Shown here one piece after another: positions 21,191 to 32,540 of a stretch of 64,000 bases of DNA. The notes under the pieces were generated by a model, which was given only the letters and a program-made list of their open reading frames with translations, ran no database searches and was not told the DNA's origin. The DNA comes from Merluccius polli. Lineage: Eukaryota > Chordata > Actinopteri > Gadiformes > Merlucciidae. Position 1 is the first letter of the stretch, and every line of letters begins with the position of its first letter. The stretch covers positions 77,001 to 141,000 of the forward strand of contig JAOPHQ010002000.1 of the NCBI GenBank assembly GCA_030340625.1, given 5' to 3'. A program made the position numbers and the translations under genes.

Positions 21191-21840
21191 TTGTTTATGG
21201 CAACCAACCCAGGAGGAATAGCGCTTTCGTTTACCCGGTAGCTATTCCCAGTAGTGGAAATAGCGGACAGTGGAACAACCGAAATAAAGCCAATCTGGTG
21301 ACACTACTTGCTACGTTTTTGCATTGGGTATACTACCTGAATAAACCTCATGTTGCGACTTGCCAGGCCATCCAGTCAGGCAGGCTTCGCTGTTCTCAAC
21401 ACATACTACATAATTTGTATCTGCTTTCATGTCTCCATTGTAGACTAAATCAATTAATAAACTCACGGTTTTCCTCCTAACGTTTTCTTCTACTCTCCCC
21501 TCCACCCCGACGCCAACCCCTGCTGCCGATACTCCAAATATGGTATTACTATGCAATGCACATTATTACAATAGCTTTTGCCTGTTCCCAAATAAAATTA
21601 TGCCAATTTAACTACCTCCTCAGTGAACATGCTTCTTTCTTTATTTCCAAAGTGTTGATCATTTATTTCACTAGGATTTCCAAACAAATGCACGTCTTGT
21701 GTTTGTGGTTGCTAGGCTCTGAAGAAATGGAATGCGATCCGATTTGTCTTTGCGACAGCACCGCAAAAATAATACCACTTGGAAAGGCCAGGGTGGGAAA
21801 GTTTAAAAGTTAAAAACTTTAAATTGTAAACTTGGTCTAC
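21191..21840. other. Unassigned sequence between L1-like segments
   Basis: About 650 bases without recognisable coding similarity; it may be another insertion inside the L1-like relic or badly decayed ORF2. No terminal repeats or target duplication could be identified. Confidence 0.4.
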
Positions 21841-21954
21841 AACAAATATTTAAAAATGTGACTTGTCGAAGGCTAAAGCGATTTCTTGGGCCTCGTATAT
21901 CTTCATCAGTTGCCATTCCTAAACATTCCTTTAATGTCCTAAATAGGATTTTGT
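21841..21954 (+). pseudogene. L1-type ORF2 relic, segment upstream of MITE
   Basis: The frame ending HSFNVLNRIL abuts the MITE at 21955. After the MITE the reading resumes with LYNFIWKNK, so the two flanks were once one ORF2. It is short and identified mainly by this continuity. Confidence 0.6.
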
Positions 21955-22475
21955 TAGCCTGGAAAGCCAGACCAACTTCAGAAACATGTAGGGTCTGGCA
22001 TTGCTCCATTGGCAGTGTGGGCGGGATAAACGGTTGTCTTTCAAGTTCCCTCTGCACGCAATAGGATAGCGCTACAACCAATCAGAGCAACGAAGAAGGT
22101 GACGTAGTCAAAGCGACGGCTCTGACTACGTAATTAATCAAAACTCCGAATACATTTTTCTTTTTGAGGAAAGACTTCAGTGCCGTTATTTGTTATTTTC
22201 TCAAAGAAAATGTTAACTTCAAGTCTTGAAGAGTCGCGGCCAAAGCCGAGTCGAAAGACAGCTGTTCGCCAGCAGCAGCAGCCATTGTTTACCTCTAACA
22301 CGGAACCGTCGCAACTCTGTCGTCATGGTAGCCCGGCTTCCGATTCCGCCCCTCATGATGTGATTGGCCTGACAGATTTTCTGTTTCCAGCAGCGCAAAA
22401 CGACGACGAAGGGCTAGACCCCCCTGGCTGCAAATTAAATGTGCTGCCGCTAGGGGCATCTAGATTTCTAGGCTA
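21955..22475. mobile_element. 521-bp MITE with TAGCCTGG/TAGCCTAG termini
   Basis: The ends are TAGCCTGGAAAGCC at the left and, reading the right end in reverse complement, TAGCCTAGAAATC. The element is flanked on both sides by GGATTTTGT (21946-21954 and 22476-22484), a perfect 9-bp target duplication. It interrupts an L1-like ORF2. The GC-rich interior holds a 98-codon frame (22180-22476) that runs to the element end and has no domain I recognise. The superfamily is uncertain; a 9-bp duplication fits Mutator-like elements among others. Confidence 0.85.
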
Positions 22476-22484
22476 GGATTTTGT

Positions 22485-23800
22485 ACAATTTCATTTGGAA
22501 AAATAAGTTACGGTATTATGTTAACAATAGGACTTGTGATGGTGGCCTAAATGTGTTGGATTTCACCGTCTTCAACCATTTAATGAAGGTAAACTGTTTG
22601 AGAAAACCTCATGGTCTTTGGAATATTTGACCACATTTTGTCTGAAGTTTGGTGGTCTACATTTTTTACTGCAATGTCCATTTAATGTGGGTAAACTTCC
22701 TATGAACCTGGCATTCTTTCATAAGGCATTAATGTGCTTGGCTCTACTGTACAAACACAACTTCTCACCTCACAAATGGTTTATTTGGAACAACAGAACA
22801 ATAAGTCAATTATTTCACAAATTCTCAAGCAATATCGTTTTGGTTAGTCGATTGTTTGATGGACATGGTAACTTTTATACACGAGAAGTAGTAATGGAGA
22901 CAACGGTGTTGTAAAATTGATGTAATATAACAATCATAAATGCTATACACTGGTTTAAAAGCTTTACAACAGCACCAGGCATACTCTGGTACACCCCTGT
23001 TGTTAGTCATGTCCATGTGAATGGTATAGATATTGTAGACAGCAATCTCTCAGCAATCGCTTGCTGAGAGCGTTTCTTTATGAAAAATCTATTCCTGCTG
23101 CAATATTTCACTGGGCTTCAGCTTTTGAGATCAACTGGCAACGTGCTTGGACCACTCCACACAAATGTATGATAACCAACAAAGTCAAACAAATCTCTTA
23201 CAAGATTCTTCATAGAATCTATCCGTATAATAAATATATCTCAAAATGTATTTTTAATATTTCCGTACAATAGTTTCTGTGGCCAAGAACCTGAATGAAT
23301 TCATCATTAATTTGCGTTTGGGTCTGATATGAGTAAATACCTTGATTGCAAAATGCATACTGCCGTTGGCATATCTATGTTTGCCATATGATTTTACTTC
23401 ATACATCCAATGATTGAACAGCAATACATAATTAATCTTTTTACTTTGTTGGGGAAATTCTATAAACATAAATCAAAATTCACAAAGAAAAAACCCTCTT
23501 TCTAATTTATAAATCTGATTTGGAAAATTACTTAATCTCACTGTCATACGTGGAGAGTGAATTGGCTCAGAAATCTATTCAATATTTGTCCAAATATATA
23601 AATGTATAATTGTGCTCTTGTTTACACATCTTTTTTATTTTTATATTCCTCTATCTTTGTCACTTTGTCATAAACCTTGGAAAATATTCTTGATTGTACT
23701 TTTGATTGTACTGTTTCTTAATTCTATTTACTGTGTGTTGTTCTTACTGTGTTGTTGTTTAATTTGCATAATACAAATGTATAAAACAATGTAGAATGGA
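22485..23800 (+). pseudogene. L1-type ORF2 relic, C-terminal part and 3' end
   Basis: FIWKNKLRYYVNNRTCDGGL (about 22494-22553) matches the region of L1 ORF2 after the polymerase domain. FFHKALMCLALLYKHNFSPH and IWNN (about 22710-22800) and NKVKQISYKILHRIYP (about 23178-23225) follow in the usual order, as do traces of the zinc-finger-like FLWP segment. DLENYLISLSYVESELAQKS near 23520 belongs to the end of the protein. There are many stops. A T-rich 3' tail runs to about 23800 without a clear poly-A or target duplication. Confidence 0.8.
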
Positions 23801-26800
23801 GAAGCATAAATGTATCAGCCACTACAGCAACACATCGCTCGGTTCACTAATCACTAATGATCAAAGGCTTTACGAAAAATAAAATCAATGTCTGTCAAGG
23901 GCTGGCGATTGCAAAATCAAATGACTGAATTATGATTTTTGTGTAAGAGATATAAGCATGCCACTGTTTTGTCAATTCCAAAAGAATGCAAGTGGAAAGA
24001 GATATATCGAGGTAGAGAGCCTATTGAGAATAGTGCTGGTAGGATATGACACTTCCTGCGCATCTGCATAGGACCTGTGTAGCTGTTTATTCTCTGTATT
24101 CAACCTGTACTAAACAGAGAACAGGCTACAAAGCTGATTCTTCCTGTTAGTATCCTGTACTGTAGACGGCACTGCCACTCATGTTATGCTCTGCTTTTAA
24201 AGGGACAACTCGACACACCAGGAAGATTTCTGCTGCCTCATCCCTGCTATCCGGGTAATTCACTACCATTTCTCATACCCATCAGGAGCATAAGGTAGAT
24301 TAGAAGGCAGCACTGTGTTGTGAATGGAAGATTAACCATATATCCGTATATCTATTTGCCTATATAAACAAATAAACACTAAGGGAAATCTGGGTTTGAT
24401 ATGTTTCATTGAAGAGTTATCTAACATCGCATCCACTATCTTCACATCTTGTTCTGTTAGATGTGATAACCTTAAGGGTGATTTATTAGTATTCAAGCAC
24501 AACTTTTTGTCATGCAAATGAGAACCTTCTAGGTTCTATTCATATCAATTTATCTTTTCGCTGTAGGCAAATATGCAGAATTCATTGATTAATATTCAAA
24601 TTCCCATTGTATTAAGGATGATTCATACGTTATAGCCACATATCGTCACTGAGAATGGATTTTCATTGTAATTTACAAGACATAAAAAATGACATTGCTA
24701 CTTATCAGTAGCACTGATCAATTAATTGGACACTGCACTGTTGACACATTCACGTCTCTGTACTGAGGTCTCTGTGACCAGGTAGCAGTGTAGCAGAACA
24801 GAAAACGATGCAATTAAAACCACTACAAACCGCATAACTGACCAACGGAACGGCCCGGACGCGCACGCTGTGTTCCCGAAAAAAAAGGGGAACGTTCGCT
24901 CTCGTAAGCCTCACTGCTTCACAGTGGTACGCCGAACACCTTTCCACATCAAAGCTGGCCCCGGCGCTTCATCTGAAAGATTCACATCTTCAGGAAAGAA
25001 TGGCCTCTGCTGAGATGTGGACATCTCTGGTCTCATTTAGTGCGCTCTGTCCCCTCCCCCTTTCTCCAGGGCCACGCATACACAAGGTATGGAGCGGCTA
25101 TCTGGGTGAGATCACACGGAGAGAGAGGTGCCACAACTTAAAGGCAAGCAGTAACGGCGCATCCTACCAGGAGTCTCAAAAGGCTTCCATTAAAACATGT
25201 TCAATATGCCGGTCAGTGCTTTCAAAGTGCTGCACACCCTCAAGGCCCTGGCAAACTCAAAGGGCATCAGTGCACGCATCGTAAGGGGAATATGGCCCCC
25301 ATTCATTTAATGAGTCCAGGGTATTAGTATGCCAAAGCAAACTGTGAAGTCTTTTTTTTCTGCTCCTCATCTCTGATGGAGTTTTAAGGAGAAATCCACC
25401 AACTTGGGAGTGACAAATAAATAAAAGGAGAGTGGGGAGAGAGGTACACATGTCTAATCTGGGATCAATTTCCAGCTGTCTTCAGAGGGCAATTTCCAAC
25501 AGTGAAGATCTTGGCCTGGGCTGAAAAACACAGATGAGGAACGAAGAATGGAATGTTTACTGTCATCAGGAGAACCATCATAGCTGTGATTGCTTGCAAG
25601 GAAAATAGAATCAGAACTAGTCGGATATAATGGGCCATAGATGGGAGCCTGTAGGCATATTTGCAAAATACAATTGGACTCACACTGGGGTGGTAACGCT
25701 AGCATTGTGAGTTATTACTTTTGTGTCTACATCATTGCAACAGATAGTTGAAGTAAATGGCCAGGCTTGGTTAAGACAAATGCAGCATTCTACATACACG
25801 ATGCAAAGAGTAACAATCGTGCATAGGCACGCCTAGCAATCACCTGTAAGACATTATATGGAGAGGACGTGAAGACAGTGCCGTTTGCCACGCAACCCTT
25901 AACCAGGAAATATCAGCTGCTGGAGCTAATTAAAGGCATAGCAACACACATCAAACACTCCACTACGTGCCAGTCTGGAGTCTCATCTCTGGGATGCCGA
26001 GGCCCTCTGTGACCCGTGCTGGAAGCATGCTGGGCCCTGGGCCTGACCCCAGAACTGAGGGGTGAAGCACAGAGGGTCAGGCAAGCTGTGGGGGGAACCT
26101 GGGCCAGACTTACCTGGGCTGCGTATCTGCATACCAAAACCTGGGCCATGTGGCTGTGGTGGGGTTTGGGCGTATGGTCTCTGACCTGCACAACAAAGGA
26201 AAAAAAGAAGAAAGAGGGCATAGGTCAAAGGTTGGGAGGATGCCAGTAGGTGGGCGGGGAGGAGGGGTTCTGGGGGTATAGGGATCCCTAGTAGAAACAC
26301 ACATGCATCGACTACACATGATCGTACGAACAGATACACTCCAATGAAGGAGAAACACAAATACCTTGTTTTCCATGTTCTGATACAAGCCTCATAAGCC
26401 TCCTCGGTTGACTGTGTTAGATATTACTTTACCCTAGTTGGAGGTTAATTACAAGATAGGATAATATTACCAGGTAATATGGATGTCATATTGCAAGGCA
26501 TCAGGCTATTTTGAAACACACACCACGTTTCTTATATAAAAGAATGATGAGGATGATTTCCCTGATCCGTAAGATGGAAGCAAAGACGATAGCTGATTTA
26601 CAAAAAATAACTACTAAGCCAAATAATGAGGATCTGTATCTCAAAAAACAAACCCGAAGCCCAGGGACGAAGGCTTTCTGCTTTCTCTTATGACTTGTTG
26701 TGCCTACGAGATAAAAGAGATCTTTGACCCTCTAAGGCGTTCTTCTTTGCTTTGAAGTTGACTGCCATGGTACAATATGTACGTAGGTAACCATCCAGGG

Positions 26801-27373
26801 AGCCATGCACAGAATCAAAGTCGTTAAGGAACTTCGGTTTGCATATGCTCAGAAGCATCATTGAGGAATGCAAAAATCAAACACACGGCAAAAACCTCAC
26901 TTTTCACTTGTATAATCTTTCCTCTTAATCTTTTTTCTCTGTCTCATCTGTTGCGTTTTCCTCATGTCTTGTCAACAGTCTTGTTTTATCGAATGGCTTC
27001 GGATTCTCATTCTTCATTTTCCTAAAGCCTGCTATTATGACTCAGGGCATTGATATGATTCATCAACAGATCTTCTAGACCTGGAGAAAAGAAAGATACA
27101 ACTTCCTCAAGAATAATCCCCTTTCCACGTTATCTTCACCCCCAGAATGCTCTAATCATGGTAAATTCATACTCTTCATCCTCAAGGTGTACATTTCCTT
27201 TACCAAAACTAATTTGCATGATGCAATCGGAGGCATTATCCAGTCAAAAAAGGAAGATCATGTTTTTTTGATCATCTACTACTAATGATGATCTGGCCCT
27301 CGTTAGGTACAAGTTAGACACTGTGTCTGTCCCCGCTGCCATTAACCAGGGTAGACGCCGATGCCATTGGCTT
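23801..27373. other. Unique non-coding region
   Basis: No genes or well-formed transposons recognised. 24755-24975 is GC-richer and could be an old unidentified repeat. 25900-26250 has an overlapping pair of 100-125 codon frames with low-complexity content. Nothing supports exons. Confidence 0.5.
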
Positions 27374-27617
27374 CATAGACATATATACATAGACGCCACA
27401 TTGGCCTTTGCATCGTACATCAACGTCGCCACCATATTGGAGAGGCCAAGACTGGCCTGTAAACAAATACGTAAGTGAACGGGGGAGCTGCGGTCTTTCT
27501 GAATAAGCACTAATGTTTACAGGTCAGTCTTGGCCTCTCCTATGGCAGCAAGATTGACGTATCGCAGCAATGGGTCAAAGCAGTCAATGCGGTGTCTATG
27601 TACAGTATATGTCTATG
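27374..27617. mobile_element. 244-bp fold-back MITE with CATAGACATATA termini
   Basis: The left end CATAGACATATATACATAG and the reverse complement of the right end, CATAGACATATACTGTACA, are inverted repeats. A second inverted block lies inside: GAGAGGCCAAGACTGGCC at left pairs with the stretch ending near 27540. The termini match those of the element at 60416-60888, so this is a shorter relative. No clean target duplication remains (left ...TTGGCTT, right GTTGGTTTG). Confidence 0.8.
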
Positions 27618-27637
27618 GTTGGTTTGACTGCATGACG

Positions 27638-27671
27638 GGGAGTCCTGGAGGGCGGGGCCTCCAGGACTCCC
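27638..27671. repeat. Perfect 14-bp hairpin, 6-nt loop
   Basis: GGGAGTCCTGGAGG (27638-27651) is the exact reverse complement of 27658-27671. It sits 20 bases beyond the right end of the fold-back MITE. Confidence 0.95.
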
Positions 27672-29134
27672 ACCCACCCCCACCTGCCTCACGCAGGCCT
27701 GACACAATGTCACGCAGGGACATACATGTAGCAGATTCATCTACAGGAACAACATTGTGCCCGTAATCTCGAGGGTGGCCATTGTTTCGACCTTGCTGCA
27801 GATTTAGGTTTGTTTAGGTCCTATTTAATGCTAACCATTTGAAGAGTTGACAAAAGAGGTGCATTCAAACCCGAGTTGTACTTCTGCTGCCCCGGACAGA
27901 CTGGGCACTTTCTCCTGTGTAAAATAGAGTAAAGGGCACTTTCCGCTTCATGTCTTTACAACTTCATGCTCAGAGTGACTGTGTGCTGTGGGATGTGGCG
28001 TCTCAATCTCTTTACACACAATTCACTGCTTGCCTTCTCTCTCTCTCGCAGGCTCCTACAAACTGTGTAATCAGCAGATGTCTTCATGGGGCGGCCCGCT
28101 GCTGCGTGCGCCCACCCTGCCTTTCCTCCTCGCCAGGTCCATTTTGGTGTTTTTATCTCCTTTTTTTTTTGCATGATTATTCTTTCAAGCCAAGCAGCCA
28201 TGTTGATTTGGCTCTTAATGTGCCCCCAGGTTGTGAATTCTGCTTTGCTCAGCGAATGTGCATTCATATGTCCAACAAGAAGGCTCAAGTCCTTTTAGCA
28301 TAGGATGCCCTATCATACTATACTGATTTAAATGAACAGATGTTAAATAATTCAACAGTCTTTTTCACCTTCATGAAGGCGAAGATACACCAGTGGAAGG
28401 TCATAGTATACCCAAAAATCGCTGGCACTCTAAAAGTTCAATATTAATTGAATGGACAAATAGAAATCCAAGCTTTATTGAACCAACTTAAAATATAAAA
28501 AATATAATACTCAAATCCACATCAAGTAAAACAGAACCCGTCGGTAAAAGTCTAGTTTCACAACGATCATCCAAAGCTGTGAGAAAATTCAGTCCTTGAT
28601 AACCCGATCAATATAAATATTACATACCGTAGGATTGTTCGGATATTGTTGTCGACCCTGTCAACATCTGAACGATTTTATATGCTTTGTATTGTTTTAC
28701 GGTATACTAGCATCTTACATGTTTTTGCAATTACATTACAAAACTATACAAATATTATTAATTTGACACTAGACACTATTCTAGACATTGACAATGCCTG
28801 TTTATCTTCTGTCCATACCAACAGTACTTTTCATACATTACATGAAAAAACATTCAACAAGCAAAATAAACAAACACAAATGATTAATTAAATCTGTGAT
28901 AGTCATTGCAAAAATGTGTTTAGGACTGTATACTATCATTTGAAAAATATGTTATTGTCATATTTAACCAAAATAGTCACGGCAACTATTGCTATTTTAT
29001 ACAATAGCTTCTTGAAAGTACATTAATGTACATGCTGTTACATTTAATGTTACTTTTTATGATGGTATCATAACAGCAGTTGAATTCATTTTTTATTGTA
29101 TAACTGGCAAACATAATGTTAGTGCATGTATAAA
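27672..29134. other. Unique non-coding region
   Basis: Overlapping frames of 60 to 117 codons at 27950-28300 on both strands cancel each other as evidence; none shows a domain. 28300-29130 is AT-rich. I see no gene. Confidence 0.5.
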
Positions 29135-29311
29135 TGTGTGTGTGTGTGTGTGTGTGTGTGTGGGGGGGGGGGGGGTCCGTTTGTGTTTTACGTGTGTATT
29201 TGCGTATATATTCATGTGTACTTGTGTACATTTATGAAGTATGTATGTGTTTAGTGTTTAGTGTAGGTGTGTGTGTGTGTGTGCCTGTGTGTGTGTGTGT
29301 GTGTATGTATG

Positions 29312-29350
<39 letters not shown>
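29135..29350. repeat. (GT)n-G14 and (GT)n microsatellites
   Basis: Thirteen GT units end in 14 consecutive G residues (29162-29175). After 90 bases of TGTA-rich DNA, a second interrupted GT array runs 29267-29350. The G-run is again on the 3' side of GT. Confidence 0.95.
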
Positions 29351-29351
<1 letters not shown>

Positions 29352-32275
29352 GCGTGATATTTGACTTTTGCACTCTGCAAGCATTTTCCTCCCAGTTTGG
29401 TAACAGAATGGGATTTAATAAAATGATATCTTCACAGTTGTGATTCACAGGTCTTGGCGTTGTGAAGACAGGGTGCGATATAGCACTTCAGATGAGGAAG
29501 AATGAGCGAGTGCAGGTCTCTTGGCTTCACTTTAACTTATCACATCCTTCTAGGCCTAACCTGGGATTCCATGAAACCAAACAATCTTTGAAACCATGTG
29601 TTTTACCGTCAATCAATTCCCAGACTCTTCAGCATGTCTACAATGTCTACCGCAAATTTGGGCAGAAAGAAACCTCAGGATTGAATTGCCTTTGAAATGG
29701 TTTGCTACAGCTTGCTCTGGAGACTTGTAAGACAGTGTTAACTGAGGAAATTTCTAAACATAGGCTGAAATGAATGAACAGCCTCCATTTGAATTACGGG
29801 ACAATTTACCAAAATATGTATTCACGCATCACAGGGCAGGGTCAAATATAAAATAACCACATCTCGTTGATGTTGCCATGTGCTGCACTGCGCACATCAA
29901 ATCGCTGAATTCTTATTGGCAATAGAGATAACCATGCCATTGATTTATTTCACATGATTTTGAAAGGCAAGATGATGTTGAAGCTTTCAGCCTTATTTTT
30001 TGAGTCTTCAGCTAGAGAGGGGTTGCTTCAGGCTCCCCAAACGCTCATTCAATGTTAATGTTGCATTAACTAGCTAAGGCGGCGCTTGAAGTTACTAGCA
30101 AGCCTCAACCCCACCGGCGGCCATGTTTGTTTCTCTCATTTGGCTCTATCAAAAGGCTAACTGCTTTACAGCGCCTCCTGTGGCTCCCAGGGTGAAAACG
30201 TTCTGAATCTCGTATCAGCATTTTAACGTGTAGATTAAAAGGAAACAACAACAGTATCTCAGTATGTTAATATTTTTTGACAATTGTGTCTTCATTATTC
30301 AGTTCAATATTCTATGGTATCTTTTCCCCCCCCCGATGACGTTGCTGAAATAATTTAGGCTCTCTCCAGTCCTTCAGTGTAGTCTTTGAATTTTTTTTTT
30401 GAGAAACTTTGTCAAAGACATGCTAAGTCTTTGATTTCAGGGGGAAAATAACTTTGGCTTTTCTTTAAATTGAATTGTCACGCCTGCATGCTATTTTTCC
30501 ATAACTTTTCGGCTGGGTGAAAGTAGTCTATACTGCAGGTACTCCAACCAATTCTGACTTGTGTGCCCTTGGAGCGGAAAGTTTGAGGTCTTTGTCCCGT
30601 AGGAGCACACTGGAGCGGGGGCCTAGATTTGAATGACTTGTGCTTTGGTTTGGGGTACTTGTTCTTACCCAAAGGAGCCTGTCCTTCTTCAAATCCAAGG
30701 CTTAGTATGAGGTGGAAAGCAGCGGAGTGGTGAGGGGCTGTCACTGCTGCTGCTGGGGGTGCCCATGCCAGCCGTGCATGAAAACTAATAAAGACGCATA
30801 GTAGTGGGACCCTGCCGGTCCACCAATGAGATATCACCATAAACAAGCTGCAGGACATTGGCAGTTCGTTTCCTGCTTATATAATAGTGACCCAATTTTC
30901 TTCAAAGAAACATTGTACAAGCCACTCAGAAATGACAACTCTGGGTACAGCAATATTCAAAACGCGTACAGGTTTTGCTTGTCTTTAAATGTGATCATCA
31001 CTGTTGATATTAGCTATTTGATTGCATCCCCCAGTTTAAGTGGTGACTTTTTTTTCTGCCATAATGATTTGCATAATTAGTCATATAATTAGCAATCAAA
31101 TTTCAGTTCACATGTTAGCGCTCTTTCCTTCCTTGCTGATAGCAGCAATTTTGTTTTAGCAAAAACATAACCCAAACTAAAGGTTAATAAATTACCTCAC
31201 TATGACAATTGCACATTTATACTATTAACTTAGTATTTTAAGATGTATGAACTCATGTAGTAGTAGACAAATATGACTCTTTCATCATGTCACCTTAGAA
31301 AGGACTATGGACAATACATATTCAACAAAAATACATGAATATAAGGGACATATATTATATTTGATTATAAAGTGTATTTGGATAGTCCAATAGGTAATAG
31401 AATGTATTTAATTTGTACAGAAACAATATTATTTGAATGCTACCTAAATCTATTGAATCTATGAATCCAATCTACTATTTAGTGTTACTTAAATGTTTAA
31501 TCCTTGAGAAATTATTTAGAATCTTTGAAAACACAGAAAGCCAATGTTCTGTAGAAGTAAATTGGAAACCAGCGACCGCCAATTAACAGGGTTAGATTTC
31601 ATGCATTTTGTCTCTCAAAAACATGCATTTTAGTTATGAATCTACCTGAATTGGATTAGTAATAATTAGGTATCAACTAATGTAGACTTTTTAAAACAAA
31701 AATCATCTATTTATGGTCAATATAATTTGGAAATGATCTGCTTTGTATTAGCGAATTGTCACTGCAGTGAAGAAGATTGAATAATCTCTAACATATTACT
31801 CATCATGAGGCTAAAGGATGAGGGTGCCTATTCTGGCAGTGTGAAATCAGATCTGCCTTTGAAGAAGTTGGACCTGCTCCCTATTTATCCACCTAATTAT
31901 TTATTTCTCATCCACTCGATTTGTTTCAGTTGACAAATTCAGAGAAATTGAGAAATATTTATAGAAACAAGAGAACATCAGCTTACTTTCTTTTGAATGA
32001 CCACAGTAAAAACCTGAGAAAGAGAATAGTTTCAAGTGCGGCCTTTGTGACGTGTATGTCAACAAAGTCTTGCAGGCATTCGACTTTATCAGCAGGTCGA
32101 CATTATCTTGCACATGATGAATAATACTGGCACAAAAGGTCAACATTATTTTCAAATATTTTCCACACTATTGCTATTGTTTCTTTCAATAAAATAATTT
32201 CCATTCTCTTCTTTTCATCTCAGTATTCCCTTTCGTATATTATTCTAAGAATAATGAATATTTTTCCTCTTAAAC
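29351..32275. other. AT-rich non-coding region
   Basis: A gene-desert-like stretch. 30478-30858 has a 126-codon minus-strand frame that looks less repetitive than most here but has no domain I recognise. 30000-30220 contains GC-rich words (GGCGGCCATG, CAGCGCCTCCTG) that may mark an old mobile element. Confidence 0.5.
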
Positions 32276-32332
32276 TATATATATATCGTTTTACACATTA
32301 CAAAAAAAAAAAAAATATATATATATATATAT

Positions 32333-32396
<64 letters not shown>

Positions 32397-32400
32397 TATA
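32276..32400. repeat. (AT)n with A13 run
   Basis: Short AT units, an A-run (32302-32315) and about 40 AT units, interrupted once by ACATGT. Confidence 0.95.
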
Positions 32401-32509
32401 CATTTATTTTAACATACACTTCTGTACATACAAATATTTTAACATAGTTCAGCTGTGTATTTCAGTCAACAAACGGGATAAAGACACAACCTATTTTTTT
32501 TAATTAAAA

Positions 32510-32540
32510 AATCTCTAATCATTCTCTATGATTAGAGATT
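32510..32540. repeat. Perfect 13-bp hairpin, 5-nt loop
   Basis: AATCTCTAATCAT (32510-32522) is the exact reverse complement of 32528-32540, with loop TCTCT. Confidence 0.95.

Noticed and set aside
22180..22476. 98-codon frame inside the 521-bp MITE
   Set aside because: It ends at the terminal repeat of a non-autonomous element and has no transposase-like motif.
30478..30858. 126-codon minus-strand frame without simple repeats
   Set aside because: No domain, signal peptide or convincing splice context was recognised. It remains the least repeat-like long frame; a protein search would decide.
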